Below are positions 17,960 to 29,203 of a stretch of DNA of 30,000 bases, in pieces. Position 1 is the stretch's first letter. Each line of letters begins with the position of its first letter. Position numbers and translations under genes: made by a program. The notes under the pieces were generated by a model. It was not told the DNA's origin. It did not search any database and worked only from the letters and a program-made list of their open reading frames with translations. The stretch is from Actinidia chinensis (lineage: Eukaryota > Streptophyta > Magnoliopsida > Ericales > Actinidiaceae), in assembly GCA_009663005.1 (NCBI GenBank), contig CM018892.1, forward strand, positions 6,517,393-6,547,392, given 5' to 3'.

Positions 17960-19260
17960 CGACTCAGAGCGTCTGCTAAAATGTTGGCCTTCCAGGGTGA
18001 TACTGAATATCAAGGTCGTAGTCCTTCATTAGCTCCAGCCATCTTCGTTGTCTAAGATTCAGTTCCTTTTGGGTATAGATGTACTTCAGGCTTTTATGAT
18101 CGGTGTAGACTTCGCATCTTATCCCGTACATGTAGTGGCGCCAAATCTTCAAGGCAAGATACTGTTGCTAGCTCCAAATCATTAGTCAGGTAGTTTCTCT
18201 CCCTGTGGCTTCAATTTGCATTACGCATCGCAAGGACCCTTCCATGTTACATCAGACACATCCCAGCCCTTAGTGTGATGGCACACTATAGACAAAAATC
18301 CTTCAAGTGCCTTCGGTTAGTACTAGTATCAGGGCTATTAGAAACCTCTTCTTCAACCCTGGAATCCCTGTTCACATTTCTCTGTCCAAATAAATGGTTG
18401 TCCCTTTGCGATTCAGCTCAGTCCATGGTGGCCAAACAATTTTTAGAGATCTTGGAACGAACCACCTATAAGTAACCAGCAGACTAAAAAGCTTCGAACC
18501 ACTGATACTGTCGTCGTTTGTGGCCAATTAAAATCGCTTAACTTTTACGGATCCTACTGATTATGCATTACATTGATAATGTGTCCCCAAAACTACACTA
18601 ATAGAGGCCCGAATTCACACTTCTTAAATTTGGCCTAGAGCTTCGATCTTTTAGCCGTCTGCATACGATCTCAAATGTCGCTGCATGTTGAATCTTCATC
18701 TTTATCGAATAATAAGGATGTCATCGACGAGACAATCACGAACTCGTCCAATAATCTTTGAAAATCCAATTCATCAAGTCCTGAATCCTGCTGGCACATT
18801 AGCTTACTCCAAGGCATCACTAGGAACTCGTAATGTCCATAACGGGTTGGAAATGCTGGCTTCGCAATATCTTCCGACTTCACCTTGATTGATTGTATCC
18901 ATAACGCAAGTCAATCCTTGGATAATACTCAAGCCCCTTGTAATTGATCAAATATATCCTCGATTCTTGGGCATTTTTTTTTTGGGGTCTTGTTCTTTGA
19001 GTGTCCCTTTATTCAACTCGTAGTAATCATACATAGCCTTAATCATCCCGCCTTCTTCTTTACAAATAACCAGGTGCTCCCCACGCGATGACTCGTCAAA
19101 TAAAACCCTTGTCTAATATTCTTGAGTTGTCGTCTTTATCACCTTCTTCCACAGGACCATCCGGTACGATGCTTTAGAGATTGGATAAGTTCATGGGCGC
19201 AACCTTAATATGAAATCAATGTCTCTATCATATCTGCATTCCCTGGCAATTTATCGGGCA
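17960..19260 (-). pseudogene. Gypsy reverse transcriptase-RNase H, degenerate
   Basis: The reverse transcriptase copies element RNA to DNA. Visible blocks read right to left are PISKASYRM (about 19160-19190), the YYELNK and PRIEDIFDQLQGA region (18940-19040), IDLRYGYNQS (18885-18920), AFPTRYGHYEFLVMPW (about 18805-18860) and the catalytic VDD motif at 18720-18728, which is intact but one frame away from the flanking LDEFVIV. RNase H follows: GQPFIWTEKCEQGFQ (18360-18405), a GWDVSDVTWKG segment where the first acidic motif is expected (about 18230-18270), and the region around KSTPIIKA and [11 protein letters not shown] text near 18040-18110, with DALSRKATGKLN near 17945-17980. It carries many in-frame stops and frame changes and is not functional. 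Confidence 0.82.
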
Positions 19261-19479
19261 ATACTTCGGGAAAATCACAAACTACATGGATGTGTGCTAT
19301 AGATATGCCTTAGACGGGATTCCATCACACTACAATATATCCCCACAACCCTTCTACAAAGTCGTTGGGCACGTGCCTATATACAAAGTATGGGGAGGAA
19401 CACACACGTTCTCTTCGAATCCGAACTTCTTTTTGCTCCAGGTTATTAGATCATCGCCTCTATCCGGACAGTTGATTGT

Positions 19480-19760
19480 CCCCCATTCTTCGATAGCTAA
19501 TCCATTCCAACATACATTGAAAGTGCCCATTGTCTAGGTTATCAAATCGGTCGATATAACTTCATTATTAATTACACACATCACAATTTTTTGTATATAA
19601 TTGAGTTAGACGATCCGCTTACCCTTGGTTGTGCACGCTAGTTTCATACCCTAATGGTTCAAGTTTCTTTATTCAGATTTGACTCCAAATGTTAGATATA
19701 AATGTATGCTAAGATCCAGAGTCGAATAAAAGATGACAGGTATGGGTCAGATTAGTATAA
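19480..19760 (-). pseudogene. Gypsy aspartic protease, degenerate
   Basis: The retroviral-type protease active site FDSGS is readable at 19712-19726 on the minus strand, between the gag zinc knuckle and the RT. Around it the expected Ser/Thr-rich strand (STHSFIS-like) is broken by a frame change (STLDLSIHLYL in the neighbouring frame). The rest of the domain (about 19480-19700) is recognisable mainly by position, with MGTFNVCWNGLAIEEW near 19490-19535. Confidence 0.65.
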
Positions 19761-19799
19761 GTACCTGCAACGCATCTTCACTATTTATCGGATCTCCGG

Positions 19800-20890
19800 G
19801 CATAAGTGCAAAAACTCGTCCCTGCCTCTACTCATTCCTACTACCACTCCTGCTCCCCGGATTGCCTGGTCGATTCTCATTTCCTCTTGGCATTGTATTT
19901 CTCGCTCCATATCCCATCACCGATACTGCATTAGCCCCAGTTTTTAACTTTGGTCAATCCTTTTTCAAGTGCCCCACTTCTTTGCAATTTAAACATAGGC
20001 TAGATGTCACCTTCCACCAGTTCCCAGAGTGGTTCTTTTCACATGTCGGGCATGTTGGAACTGGTCTCCTCTGGTTTCCCTCATGGTTTTTACCGATTTG
20101 TCCACCTTATGCTTGTTGTGTTTGTGCCCTCTTTAATTCCCTCGTTTTGAAAATTTTGGCGTCGTTTGTGGTTTTGATACCTTTTTCTCTCCTCATCGTC
20201 TTGTTCCACGATGATGGCTCGATCTAGAACTTTAGCATACATTGGCAACACCATTGTCTTAACCACCCTGTATTTTGTACCGCAATCCTCTTCAAATCGC
20301 CAGGCTCTCATTTCATCTGTTGCAACCAGATGGGTCATACTCTCTACTCAATTAGTGACGGTTGCTCATATTCTGCTATAGTCATTTTCTATCCAATCTG
20401 CTTTAATCGCTCGAACTCCGCACAATTGGCATTCTGCAATGCCCTTGGAGGTAACTTTTCTTGAACATCACCTTAAATCGTGCCCATTGTCAAATTCCCG
20501 TTCCCTCCTCCTTTTAGATCCACCAACGAGTTGCGTCTCCTGTCAACAGATATAACCAATTCCACTTTTTGTACTTCATAGCATCTTAACAGCCAAAATT
20601 CTTCTCCATTTCCCTGTTAACCACTCATTCGCTTTTACTGGGTTCATTCTACCATTAAATGTTGGAGGCTTGAGTTTCAAAAATTGCTTGACCATATTTG
20701 CTGCTGGTACCTCCTGGTTTGCCACCTCTTCTTGATTTTCCTCCATTTCCATTTGTCGGTGATTTTCTCCTCCACCAGAGTGCTGATTCACCAATTGTTG
20801 TTACGGATGCTAAAAATGTTATTGGAGTAATTGTTGTTGGGCATGCACTGCTCCAACTAGCGTTTGCATCATCTCCCACAATTCATCCAT
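19800..20890 (-). pseudogene. Gypsy gag with zinc knuckle, degenerate
   Basis: The capsid gene starts at an ATG at 20888-20890 (MDELWEMMQTLVGA), about 175 bp after the primer site. A Gln/Glu-rich stretch follows (20690-20790: ENHRQMEMEENQEEVANQ), then the conserved capsid opening FLKLKPPTFNGR...P..A.EWL at 20620-20690, the block TGDATRWW (about 20525-20560), and a basic region. A CPTCEKNHSG motif and a CCHC-type knuckle (CLNCKEVGHLKKD, then a stop where the last Cys codon belongs) lie at 19955-20057. This double arrangement is typical of chromovirus Gag. Frame changes break it into pieces of 60-80 codons. The 164-codon plus-strand frame at 19733-20227 is its antisense shadow. Confidence 0.8.
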
Positions 20891-21065
20891 CTGTTGATTG
20901 GTATTTGTTTATTTGTCCTACCTAGTTTGCTCGAGATTTACCATAGCGTTCAACTAGGGAAAGTACAATATTACCATACATTAATATGCCTCAGTGATAA
21001 TATCTTTTATTTATGCAACTATATGTAATTCCCTATTCAGCTCATGTTTTTAAAATTCTAACTAT

Positions 21066-21078
21066 GGCTCTGATACCA
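21066..21078 (-). other. Primer-binding site of the gypsy chromovirus (tRNA-iMet)
   Basis: The minus strand reads TGGTATCAGAGCC, complementary to initiator methionine tRNA, four bases inside the end of the right-hand LTR. Confidence 0.9.
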
Positions 21079-21082
21079 CTTT

Positions 21083-23083
21083 TGTTACGACCCAATCCCA
21101 ATTTATATTATGGCCCACCCATATTTAATATATAGGTCATGTACCGTCCAGTTTCGGAATTTTTAATCTACTATGACAATAATACTCATATATAAATCTT
21201 GGCGAAGTATTATAAAAATAATATAGGTAAGTGCAACTACATGTTATACACATAAAATTTACAATCACGGTTTTTAGCTACAAGTTCGGCCCAACTATTT
21301 AACAAAATACAACTAATCTGTTACATACGTTACTTACAAGAATAAATAAGGCCCAGTCGCCTCTATCACCGTGCTCCTTACTGTCAAATTTGCCTGCACT
21401 TGTACGTACAATGATGTCTTAAGCACTAGTTGTGTGAGTCATATATGTCAAATTACTAATTACCATGAAATTATAAGTCAATGAAATCATTTATAATGAA
21501 ATCCTTGGCTCCCGATTACCAATACAAATTCGTTGATTTTATATCAAGTATTTTTTATATATAGAACACCATATGTTCGACGCGACCACCAATTTCATAG
21601 GGGCAACCTAATAAATAATATATGGCGTGATATAACCCATGATCATCTGGTTATGATTCCCACCCATATTACTTCCCCGCTATATTCTATTCCTCCATAG
21701 CGTCGGAGTACGTTCAACTAATGCGTCATTAAAATATAATTTCTAAAACAATTTCATATTTATCATATCATGGCACGTCAAAATCCAACATGCATTATAT
21801 TCATAACATGTATTTATATGGCACAAATAATATTATTAAACATTTAGATAAATAATAGCATGCTTGAATTTTAAATTCAAGTATAGACATAGATACTCAC
21901 CAAAAGTGTGTTTTTCAATTTTTCTATGTCTGTAAGCTACATTCCCTCGACTTTGGGTCCTATGTTAAATATTTAAACAAACCGTAGATCTAACGATATC
22001 GTAATATAATTAGATACTAAAATTTCATAAGTTTTAAGTTGGAAATATTAACATTGATAATTCGATTAATTTTTGCAGAATTTATACACTCTTTTTAAAA
22101 AAAGCCACTTAGTTTATAATTTTTATATACATTTCTTCAGAGTCTAGTGTGACTCAAACTTGTTTTTAACAAAAACATCTAAGACACATATCTACTCAAT
22201 AAACTATTATTAATTTATTAAGCTAGATACTATTTTTAAAATCATCAACATACCAGTTCTTGCACAAATGTTTCTAAACCGCAAGCTCGGTTTATTATTT
22301 TTTTGAGCATCGAAAACTTTCATATTTTATGAACTTAAATTGTAATTACTAGACATAAAATATATAACTATAAAACTTGTAGATATTTATAAGTTAGTTC
22401 AAATAGTTTTATAAATTCCGTACATCTTTTGTTCTCTTTTTTTTCCTGAAAATCTGTTTCAAAACAAACAAATGACTTTATGAAAACATTTAGATAAAAC
22501 ACATTAAAACCACATATATGAATAAACAGTAAAATGAATTCATACCTTATTGTTTTTCCTTTAATATTTTTTTTTCTTTTTTTTCTCTTTCTTCTCCTTT
22601 CCTTCCTCTCTTTTTTCTTATCTGTTGGCCTCAAGTTTCTTCTAATTGAAGTACCTACTAGTACTAATTTATGGTAAAAGTTTTTTTTTCCTTTATTGCC
22701 ACACACACATGCACCTTTGCCCATGCATTGCGCCACACACATTCACATGCATTCACACACGAGGAGCCTATGATGCACATGCACACATGACGTGCCACTC
22801 CAACACCGCACACATGGGCAACCATGATCACATGCACACTAAGCACATCACGTCCACCAATACTCCCAGCACTATCCATACATGCATGCATTAAACACTC
22901 GTCCACCATGCACGTGCCAGTGCAAGCACATGGATTTGTGTCTCCCGGTGTCGACAATGTTCGTATCCTCGCGTTATGTTTTACAAACTTAATTATAAAG
23001 TAATATACTAATTTTTTACCACAAAAATATTTAGTCCAACTCAAAATGAAATATTATTTTAGCGGGTTTTCACCCGTCTCACA
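21083..23083 (-). repeat. 5' LTR of the gypsy chromovirus (2.0 kb)
   Basis: On the plus strand it opens TGTTACGACCC at 21083 and closes ...CACCCGTCTCACA at 23083, so on the sense strand it runs TGTGAGACGGG...GGGTCGTAACA. The inner edge is fixed by the primer site and the outer edge by the GATAA duplication. The outer 1.3 kb aligns with 14864-16277. The first ~0.7 kb (21083-21790) has no counterpart in the left LTR. It also carries the CA/ATGCAC-rich tract at 22697-22925. The overlapping frames of 82-126 codons at 22368-23044 are compositional. Confidence 0.85.
22697..22925. repeat. CA/ATGCAC-rich tract, second copy
   Basis: This is the counterpart of 15848-16120 in the other gypsy LTR, sharing GCACCTTTGCCCA, GAGCCTATGATGCACATGCA and CATGATCACATGC. 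It is shorter through many 1-6 bp gaps. Confidence 0.8.
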
Positions 23084-23088
23084 GATAA
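23084..23088 (+). repeat. Target-site duplication GATAA, right copy
   Basis: This copy follows directly after the CTCACA end of the gypsy element and is identical to 14859-14863. Sirevirus coding similarity resumes immediately after it. Confidence 0.75.
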
Positions 23089-26000
23089 GTCTTAAATTTA
23101 ACGAAATGTCTTGAATTTACTAAAGGACAAAAGAACCTAGACTGTACATTAGATCACCAGGTGTGTGTATGATAGCGCCGGACTTAGTTTTATAACCCTT
23201 TAACTAAACAAAAGGTTATAGAAAATATTTTATAAAACCATTGTTACCTTAAAACAAACAAATTCAATGTGCATTTTTGTAACCAACGGTCATACCATTT
23301 ATTCATGCCATAAAAGAATTGTTAAACGGGGACTAAAAACAATTGTGGATTCCTAATAAAAATGCGCTAACACTCAAGGACCCAACACGATTTTGGGTAC
23401 CAAAGACCAATGTGTAAATTCTTGTGGGTAGGTATGTTTGAATGCAACATCAGAAGGGGAGATGGTCTTGATAGGTGATGCTCAATACAGATGACCGGAG
23501 ACAAATTCTGTTTCGGCACTAAATTCAAAAGAGGTTAATTCATGACTTTGGAGACAAAGCAAAGGAAAGATCATCGGTATAGTATGTGATAAGGACCCTC
23601 TCCGATTATAGAAAATATTTTGCTTATGATGGGTTTAAGCAGTTTACTTAGTTTTAGTTAATTTATGTGATAAAGGAAATAAAATTAATCTTTGCCAAGA
23701 TATGTGCACCATAGAAAGCATCAAAGATTATAACACTCTTTTATTGGTCAAAAAATTAAAATGTCTATATTTTTAAAATTAATGACGTTTAGCCAACAAA
23801 TGAAATCTGTCTTCGGCTATGAACACCATGGTTTGTTTATGGGCCTAGAAGGCTTGGACTGCACAATGAATCCAATTTACACACTTTTCTAAAAAGGATT
23901 TGGAATTGGTTTGCTAAATCTCTTGTAAAAGATAGATTATGTGGAGCATTTAACAATGAAAACAAACAAAAATTTTCTTTCAAATCTAAAAATGTGTTTC
24001 CGTATCTAAGCACTACAACTTCTCATATAGGACTTGTTGGGTCTTTCAATAATATGATCTTTTGGAGGAACTATACCTACTTGTAGTTTAGATGATTTTT
24101 CTAGATTTACATGGGTAATAGTTTTAATTAAAAAATGATGAGTTATCTCATTTACAAAACTATGTCGAGTCCAAAATGAAAAGGATCTAAAAATTTCAAA
24201 ATAGAACCGACATGGTAGGAGAACTTGAACAATGAATCATTTGCTCCTTTGGTGATAATTGAGGAATTGGACATAACTTTTCGGCCCAAGAACTCCTCAA
24301 CATAAATAGTGTTGTAGACAGATGAGAATGTAGAAAGAAAAAATAGAACCCTAAAAGAGATGGCTAGAACAATGTTAATGAAAATTCTCTTCCCAAAAAA
24401 TTTTGGAGCGAAGCGGTAAACCCGCATGCTTTATAATAAATAGCGATGATAGACCAATCTTAAAAAGATACCTATGAACTTTGGAAAGGAAGAAAACAAC
24501 AATATGGTTTCTTCTTGCTTTGGGTGTAAAGCTATGCTCTAAATAATGGTAAGGATAATTAAAAAATTTAACTCAAAATGGATGAATCTATCTTATTAGG
24601 ATACTCAACTTACGAGTATAAAACTTTTTCGAGTCTTTAATAAACAAGAACCTTGAGTTGAAGAAGAATCAGTGCACGTTGTATTATGAATTTAATGATT
24701 CTTATTCAAAAGATGCCTCAAGAAGTAGGAATCAAAGGAAGCCACGGAGAATCTGAGATCTTTCCAAGAAAATCAAGAGATTCAAGGAGAATCCGGCAAA
24801 AAAAAGGAATCTAACTAGAAGTGGTACTAACTCAAATGGAAACTCACAAGGCAAGATGATGAAAGGTCAAATTTCCAAAGAAGAGAAAGGAGATTTGTCC
24901 ATAACCATCCAACAAGCATCATATCGGCGAATCCATCAAAAGGGGTAGGGTAAACTACTAGAAACTCTCTAAAAAAATATATGTGGCAATCTGCATTTCT
25001 ATCTCAATAGAACCTAAAAATTTCCATGAAACGGAATTTGAGAACATTGTTTTTGCAATTTAAGAAGAATTAAACCAATTTAAAAGAGTTAAGATGAACC
25101 ATTATACCTAGCCATCAAATCGCCCAATAAAGAAACTAAATGGGTATTAGAAAACAAAACTGACGAAATCTGGAATCATCTAGAAATAAAGCTAGGCTGT
25201 ACCACAAGGGTATAGGTCAAGAAGAGGGAATGATTTTGAGAATCATTTGCTCCTGTGCTAGATTAGAAATTATACCACATGCTACGTGCTTATGCATGTT
25301 ATATGGATTTTCAAACATATCAAATAGTGTTAAGAGTTCATTTCTGAATGGATATATCACGAGGAGGTATATGTAGCACAATCCCCCAGGTTTGAGAATC
25401 ATTGAATTCCAAAAACAATGTATTTAAGCTTTCAAAAGCACTCTATGGACTGCAAAACAAATCTAAGAGCTTGGTATGACAATACTTAGAAATTTCTCTA
25501 AATGATTAAGGGTTTTGAAAGAGAAAAAATTTTGAAAACACACTCTTTACAAAAGTCAAGAACAAAGATATGCTTTTGTACAAATATACGTAAAAGATAT
25601 TACTTGGTGACTAATAATGAAAGTATGTACAATAATTTGCTAAAAGTATCAAGGTGGAATTTGAGATAAGTATGATAGGGGAGCTCAATTTTTTTCCTTG
25701 GACTTCAAATCAAGCAAACAAGAGAAGGACAAACTTCATAAATCAAGCAAGTACACCAAGGAGCTACTCAAGGGGTTGGCAATGATGAGATCAAAAGCAA
25801 AACCACTCCAAGGGAACATCATCAAAAACTTGACAAAGATGAAAATGAGAAAAATGTAGATGAAAAACTCATATAGAGATATGATAGAATCCTTACTTTA
25901 TTTTACGGCAAGTAGACCTGATTTATGTTTAATGTATGCATATGTCTAAATTCAAACACTGTCTAAGGGAATCGCATCGACGCCGTTAAAACGCATATTT

Positions 26001-26511
26001 ATAATCTTATAGTTACACAAGATGTATGCATATTTTATCCAAGAGAGTGGTCTTTGATTTAAAAGGGATAGTCGATGCGGACTAGCGAGATGTAAGTGAC
26101 GAAAAAGTACAAGTGTACTTGTCCATTCTCGACACTCCCTAGTTCTTGGTTAGCAAGAAACCAAATCCTAGCACTTTCAACGGCCTGAGCCGTAAAAATG
26201 TGGCCACCGGAAGTTATTGTGCTCAATCTATGATTAAACAACAAATGGAGGATTACGGTTTATATTTTGATCATATTCCAATTAATTGTGACAATACAAG
26301 TGCTATAAACTTATCTAAGAATCCTATTCAACATTCAAGAACAAAACACATTGAGATTAGACATCACTTCTTAAGAGACCATGTTCAAAACAGGGACATT
26401 GAGCTCATATATATACACACCAACAAGCAATTGGCGGATATTTTCACAAAACCCCTTGAAAAAAAAAGATTTTATTTCATAAACGTTGCTTGGGTGTCCT
26501 CAACCAATTGA
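23089..26511 (+). pseudogene. Sirevirus-like pol (protease, integrase, RT, RNase H), degenerate
   Basis: This is the polyprotein for processing, copying and integrating the element. The end of gag comes first (FTKGQKNLD at about 23118, then RFWVPKTNV near 23382). Next are the protease remnant QMTGDKFCFGTKFK-like (23488-23530), GAG-pre-integrase (SFKSKNVFP near 23980), and the integrase core with FSRFTWVIVL at about 24095. A long hinge rich in Lys/Ser follows (24650-24950). RT blocks are SFAPVLD (25246), LRAYACYMDFQTYQ (25280), FKLSKALYGLQNK (25425) and NTLFTKVKNKDMLLYKYT (25540). RNase H is at 25890-26511. Its last 121 codons (26146-26511) are the longest intact piece and carry INCDNTSAINLSKNP, TKHIEIRHHFLRDHV and LADIFTKPLEKKRF, the standard Copia RNase H tail. 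Stops are dense upstream. Confidence 0.85.
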
Positions 26512-27383
26512 GTACTTTTTGGATTCTTAGCTTAGAGTATTGCGCATGTGTTGGTTGGAGTTAAAAGGAGTAGACTACATCAAGATTGAATCTTATAAAT
26601 AGACTCCAACAAAACATACGTGATTTATCTTAATGCTTATGTGATATTACATGTTATGTGTTTGAACTAGATTATGTGATAGATATGAGCCCTTGTATGT
26701 CAAAATTTGACCTATAAAATCTTGATCAAAAAAGGCATAAGTAAATCACGATATGCACTATTTGTGATATGCGAAAATACAAAAACTGAAAAGAAAAACT
26801 CAACCTAGGATAAGAGTTAACCTACTGTCAAAATTCTGTAGTCTTCATGAACTGTAGTAAGTTCGGTTGAAGAAAAGGCAAACTTCGGTCGAACCAAAGT
26901 TTGAAAATAGTTCTGCCAAAGTTTATGCACGTGCAGAACTTAAAAGGCCACGCGGACAGGCTAATAAATATATTTTTAATATCAAAACAACTTTACAAAT
27001 TCCATCTTCTCCTATTCCTATCATTCTCACTCGAAAAAGAACCCAAAAACGTTAAAACTCAAGAGCCTTAAAAATTTTCTGAAGCTCTTCAGCTGAAAAT
27101 CTCTCAGCCTTTTGAAGTTCGGCAGATCCGAATCTACCAATGTCCTGCCGAAGTTGCTAGGTTATTAGAAGTCACGAAAATAATTACGAAGAAGAAGGGG
27201 TCAATACTCTTAAAATTCCTGAAATTAAGCGACTCAACTCTTCAGGTAACCTTATTAGAAGCCTAATAGATTGTAAACAAAGTCAATTTATATTTAAATA
27301 GCTTCCTTAGTCCTATTGAGTTTATCCCAAAATCTTAAAACCCTAGGGTTCTAAAAATTTCAGATCTTCTATTTTTAAAAGTC
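26512..27383 (+). other. Spacer between pol and the envelope-like gene
   Basis: This holds no recognised coding sequence. It has copies of the LTR-type motif: AAACTTCGGTCGAACC near 26880, TTCGGTTGAAG near 26862, and GAAGTTCGGCAGATCCGAA near 27115. The 62-codon frame at 26867-27055 spans the first of these and has no known motif. A pol-to-env spacer is expected in Sirevirus-like elements. Confidence 0.5.
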
Positions 27384-28872
27384 ATGGTGCTCACAAAGCA
27401 TGTCTCCAATTATCCGAGAGGAGGTCCAAATCTTGTAGAACTTGAGGTCGTTTTCAATCGTAGATGGTTCAAAAACTTAGCTATTCAAGTCACTTGGGAG
27501 TCAGAGTTCAAAAAGCGACTCATCCTCACGGGATGTGACTTTGAGAAGAACTTTCCTGGGAGATACACGAGTCAGTTATTTTCCCCAATTGACACTCTCG
27601 GATGGTCAAATTTTTGGCCTCTTCCCAAACGTGTCTACCAAAAATTGGTAAGGGCTTTTTATTGCAATTTGGAAGTTGGGAATTTAGACAATGTTGAATA
27701 TACCATAGATAAGAAAATTGGAGGCAAAAGTATCATTCTAAATCCATCTATATTATCTGATATCATTGGTATAGCAAATGAAGGAGATTTTATCTTTATA
27801 AGCAAGCCTAGTCATCTTGATAAATTTGTGAGCAAGAGACAACTTTATGATGTTATTGCCGTGAGGGAAGATGAGTCACCGACGGAAGCATCTTAAGCCC
27901 GAATATCGGTTGTTCCATTGTTAACTTGCTCATAATATCATGCCAAAGGGGGGCATTTAAATCAATGACTAATATGGATGTTTTTATCATATACAATGCC
28001 GCATGGGAGAGCCCATTGAATTAAATTACATACTACTCAAGAGATGGCGACGTGAGAAATCACACCATAGAGCCCTATCATTTGTACTCTACTTACTAAG
28101 ATTTTTCTACACTTCAATATTGGCATCATGACAACTTAGTATAAAAATAGATAAGGGATTTTCCATGAGTACAATCAAGAAAGGGAAAAACCTTGGGATA
28201 GATGAGGGAGAAAGGGAAGTAGAAAGAATGGATATGGATGTTGAGAGAAATCTTACTCTAATTCCTATTGAGGGAGCAACGGATGCGGGGTATGGAACGG
28301 ACCCCATAAATTTAGAACAAGAACAAGATGCAGGGTATGGAACAGACCCCATAAATTTAGAACAAGAACAAAATACGGGGTATGGGATGGACCATTAGAT
28401 GAAGATATTCAAAAGGTTTTCAATGTGGGGACGAAGATTCTACTCATAAGCATAACCTACACAAGAAGGACCCTTTCGCATATAGAGAAACCATCCGCAT
28501 CAAGAAAGGACCCCACGAGTTGGTTCCTTGAATATTTGGGAGATTATAAAACTCCTTGGAGAAATTAAGCAACAACAAGTCGAGATCATTCAAAATCAAA
28601 AATACAAGAAAAACGCTTAGATCATCCTTGGTAATCCTTACTATAGGATCCAGCACGATGTGGATAGGCTTAGAAATCTTTACGTGGAACAGGGCTTAAG
28701 GGTTGAAAAGATTGAAAATCTATGCGAAACCATGAAGGAAGACCACGAGCAGCATTTTAATTCTATCCATACTGATTTGGAAGGGTTATGGAATGAAATC
28801 CCTCCACAACATCCTCCTCCTCCACCATTTGCACTGGGTGCAGCGCCTTACTATCGCGATCCTCCTTATTGA
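27384..28872 (+). pseudogene. Envelope-like third gene of the Sirevirus, degenerate
   Basis: The gene downstream of pol in Sireviruses encodes a protein of unknown role, called envelope-like because of its position. The first 170 codons (27384-27896) are open: VVFNRRWFKNLAIQVTWESE, WSNFWPLPKRVYQKLVRAFY, GKSIILNPSILSDIIGI. This matches the plant-transposon protein domain known from such elements (I recall PF20167). Beyond a stop at 27894, the domain continues in other frames (PKGGHLNQ near 27943, MATxE...RALSF region, LTKIFLHFNIG near 28095-28125). Next are an acidic segment (28165-28398) with a 15-residue repeat, and a C-terminal piece (28660-28872) with a heptad-like IENLCETMKEDHEQHFNSIH stretch and a proline-rich end PPQHPPPPPF. 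I see no convincing signal peptide or membrane segment in the open part. At least four frame changes or stops break it. Confidence 0.7.
28282..28392 (+). repeat. 45-bp tandem repeat coding GYGTDPINLEQEQ units
   Basis: Two full units (28282-28326 and 28327-28371) encode the same 15 residues, DAGYGTDPINLEQEQ, followed by a partial third unit (NTGYGMD). The DNA copies differ at only two or three positions, so the duplication is recent relative to the decay of the rest of the gene. It sits in the hydrophilic middle of the envelope-like protein. Confidence 0.9.
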
Positions 28873-28881
28873 TGATGCCCC

Positions 28882-29203
28882 AAAGAGGGGGAAGATTAGT
28901 TGTCTGTGTTCTGTTGCTTTTGTTCTATTTTGCTTATATCTTAGAACTTGTGTCAATTGTCTTTTGTGGTGCTTAAACAATTTCAGGTTTTTCTTTGAAT
29001 GCATGTTTTATTATCCTAAGTGTGTTATGTCTTATTTGGAAGTCATGATAATATGATTATGTTTATATTTACAAAAAAAAATGAATTGTTATTGCAAGCA
29101 TGAAGTAGGGGAGAGCTTCGAACTTGGGGGGAGTATTCAAAAGATTTAAAACACAAACAAAGATTTTCAAAAAATATTGTATCATCATCAAAAAGGGGAA
29201 GAT
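28882..29203 (+). other. Cluster of polypurine tracts before the 3' LTR
   Basis: There are purine tracts at 28882-28896 (AAAGAGGGGGAAGA), 29104-29115 (AGTAGGGGAGAG), 29123-29132 (TTGGGGGGAG) and 29190-29202 (AAAAAGGGGAAGA). The last abuts the LTR start and is the likely working second-strand primer. Multiple upstream copies are a described feature of Sireviruses. The DNA between them is AT-rich and non-coding. Confidence 0.7.

Larger units (their letters stand above)
14864..23083 (-). mobile_element. Ty3-gypsy chromovirus nested in the Sirevirus gag
   Basis: This is an 8.2-kb element in minus orientation with LTRs at both ends, a tRNA-Met primer site, a polypurine tract and gag-protease-RT-RNase H-integrase order. 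A 5-bp duplication GATAA flanks it. The end of the polyprotein has a chromodomain remnant, which together with the GPY/F-type integrase tail points to a chromovirus, probably of the Tekay/Del kind. The left (3') LTR lacks about 0.6 kb relative to the right one. All genes are disrupted. Confidence 0.85.

Noticed and set aside
19733..20227. 164-codon plus-strand open frame, hydrophobic
   Set aside because: It is antisense to the gypsy gag and protease start. The CCHC knuckle and FDSGS motif on the minus strand show which strand codes.
27944..27955. Purine tract AAAGGGGGGCA considered as another polypurine tract
   Set aside because: It codes the PKGG block of the envelope-like protein domain, so the G run is explained by coding.
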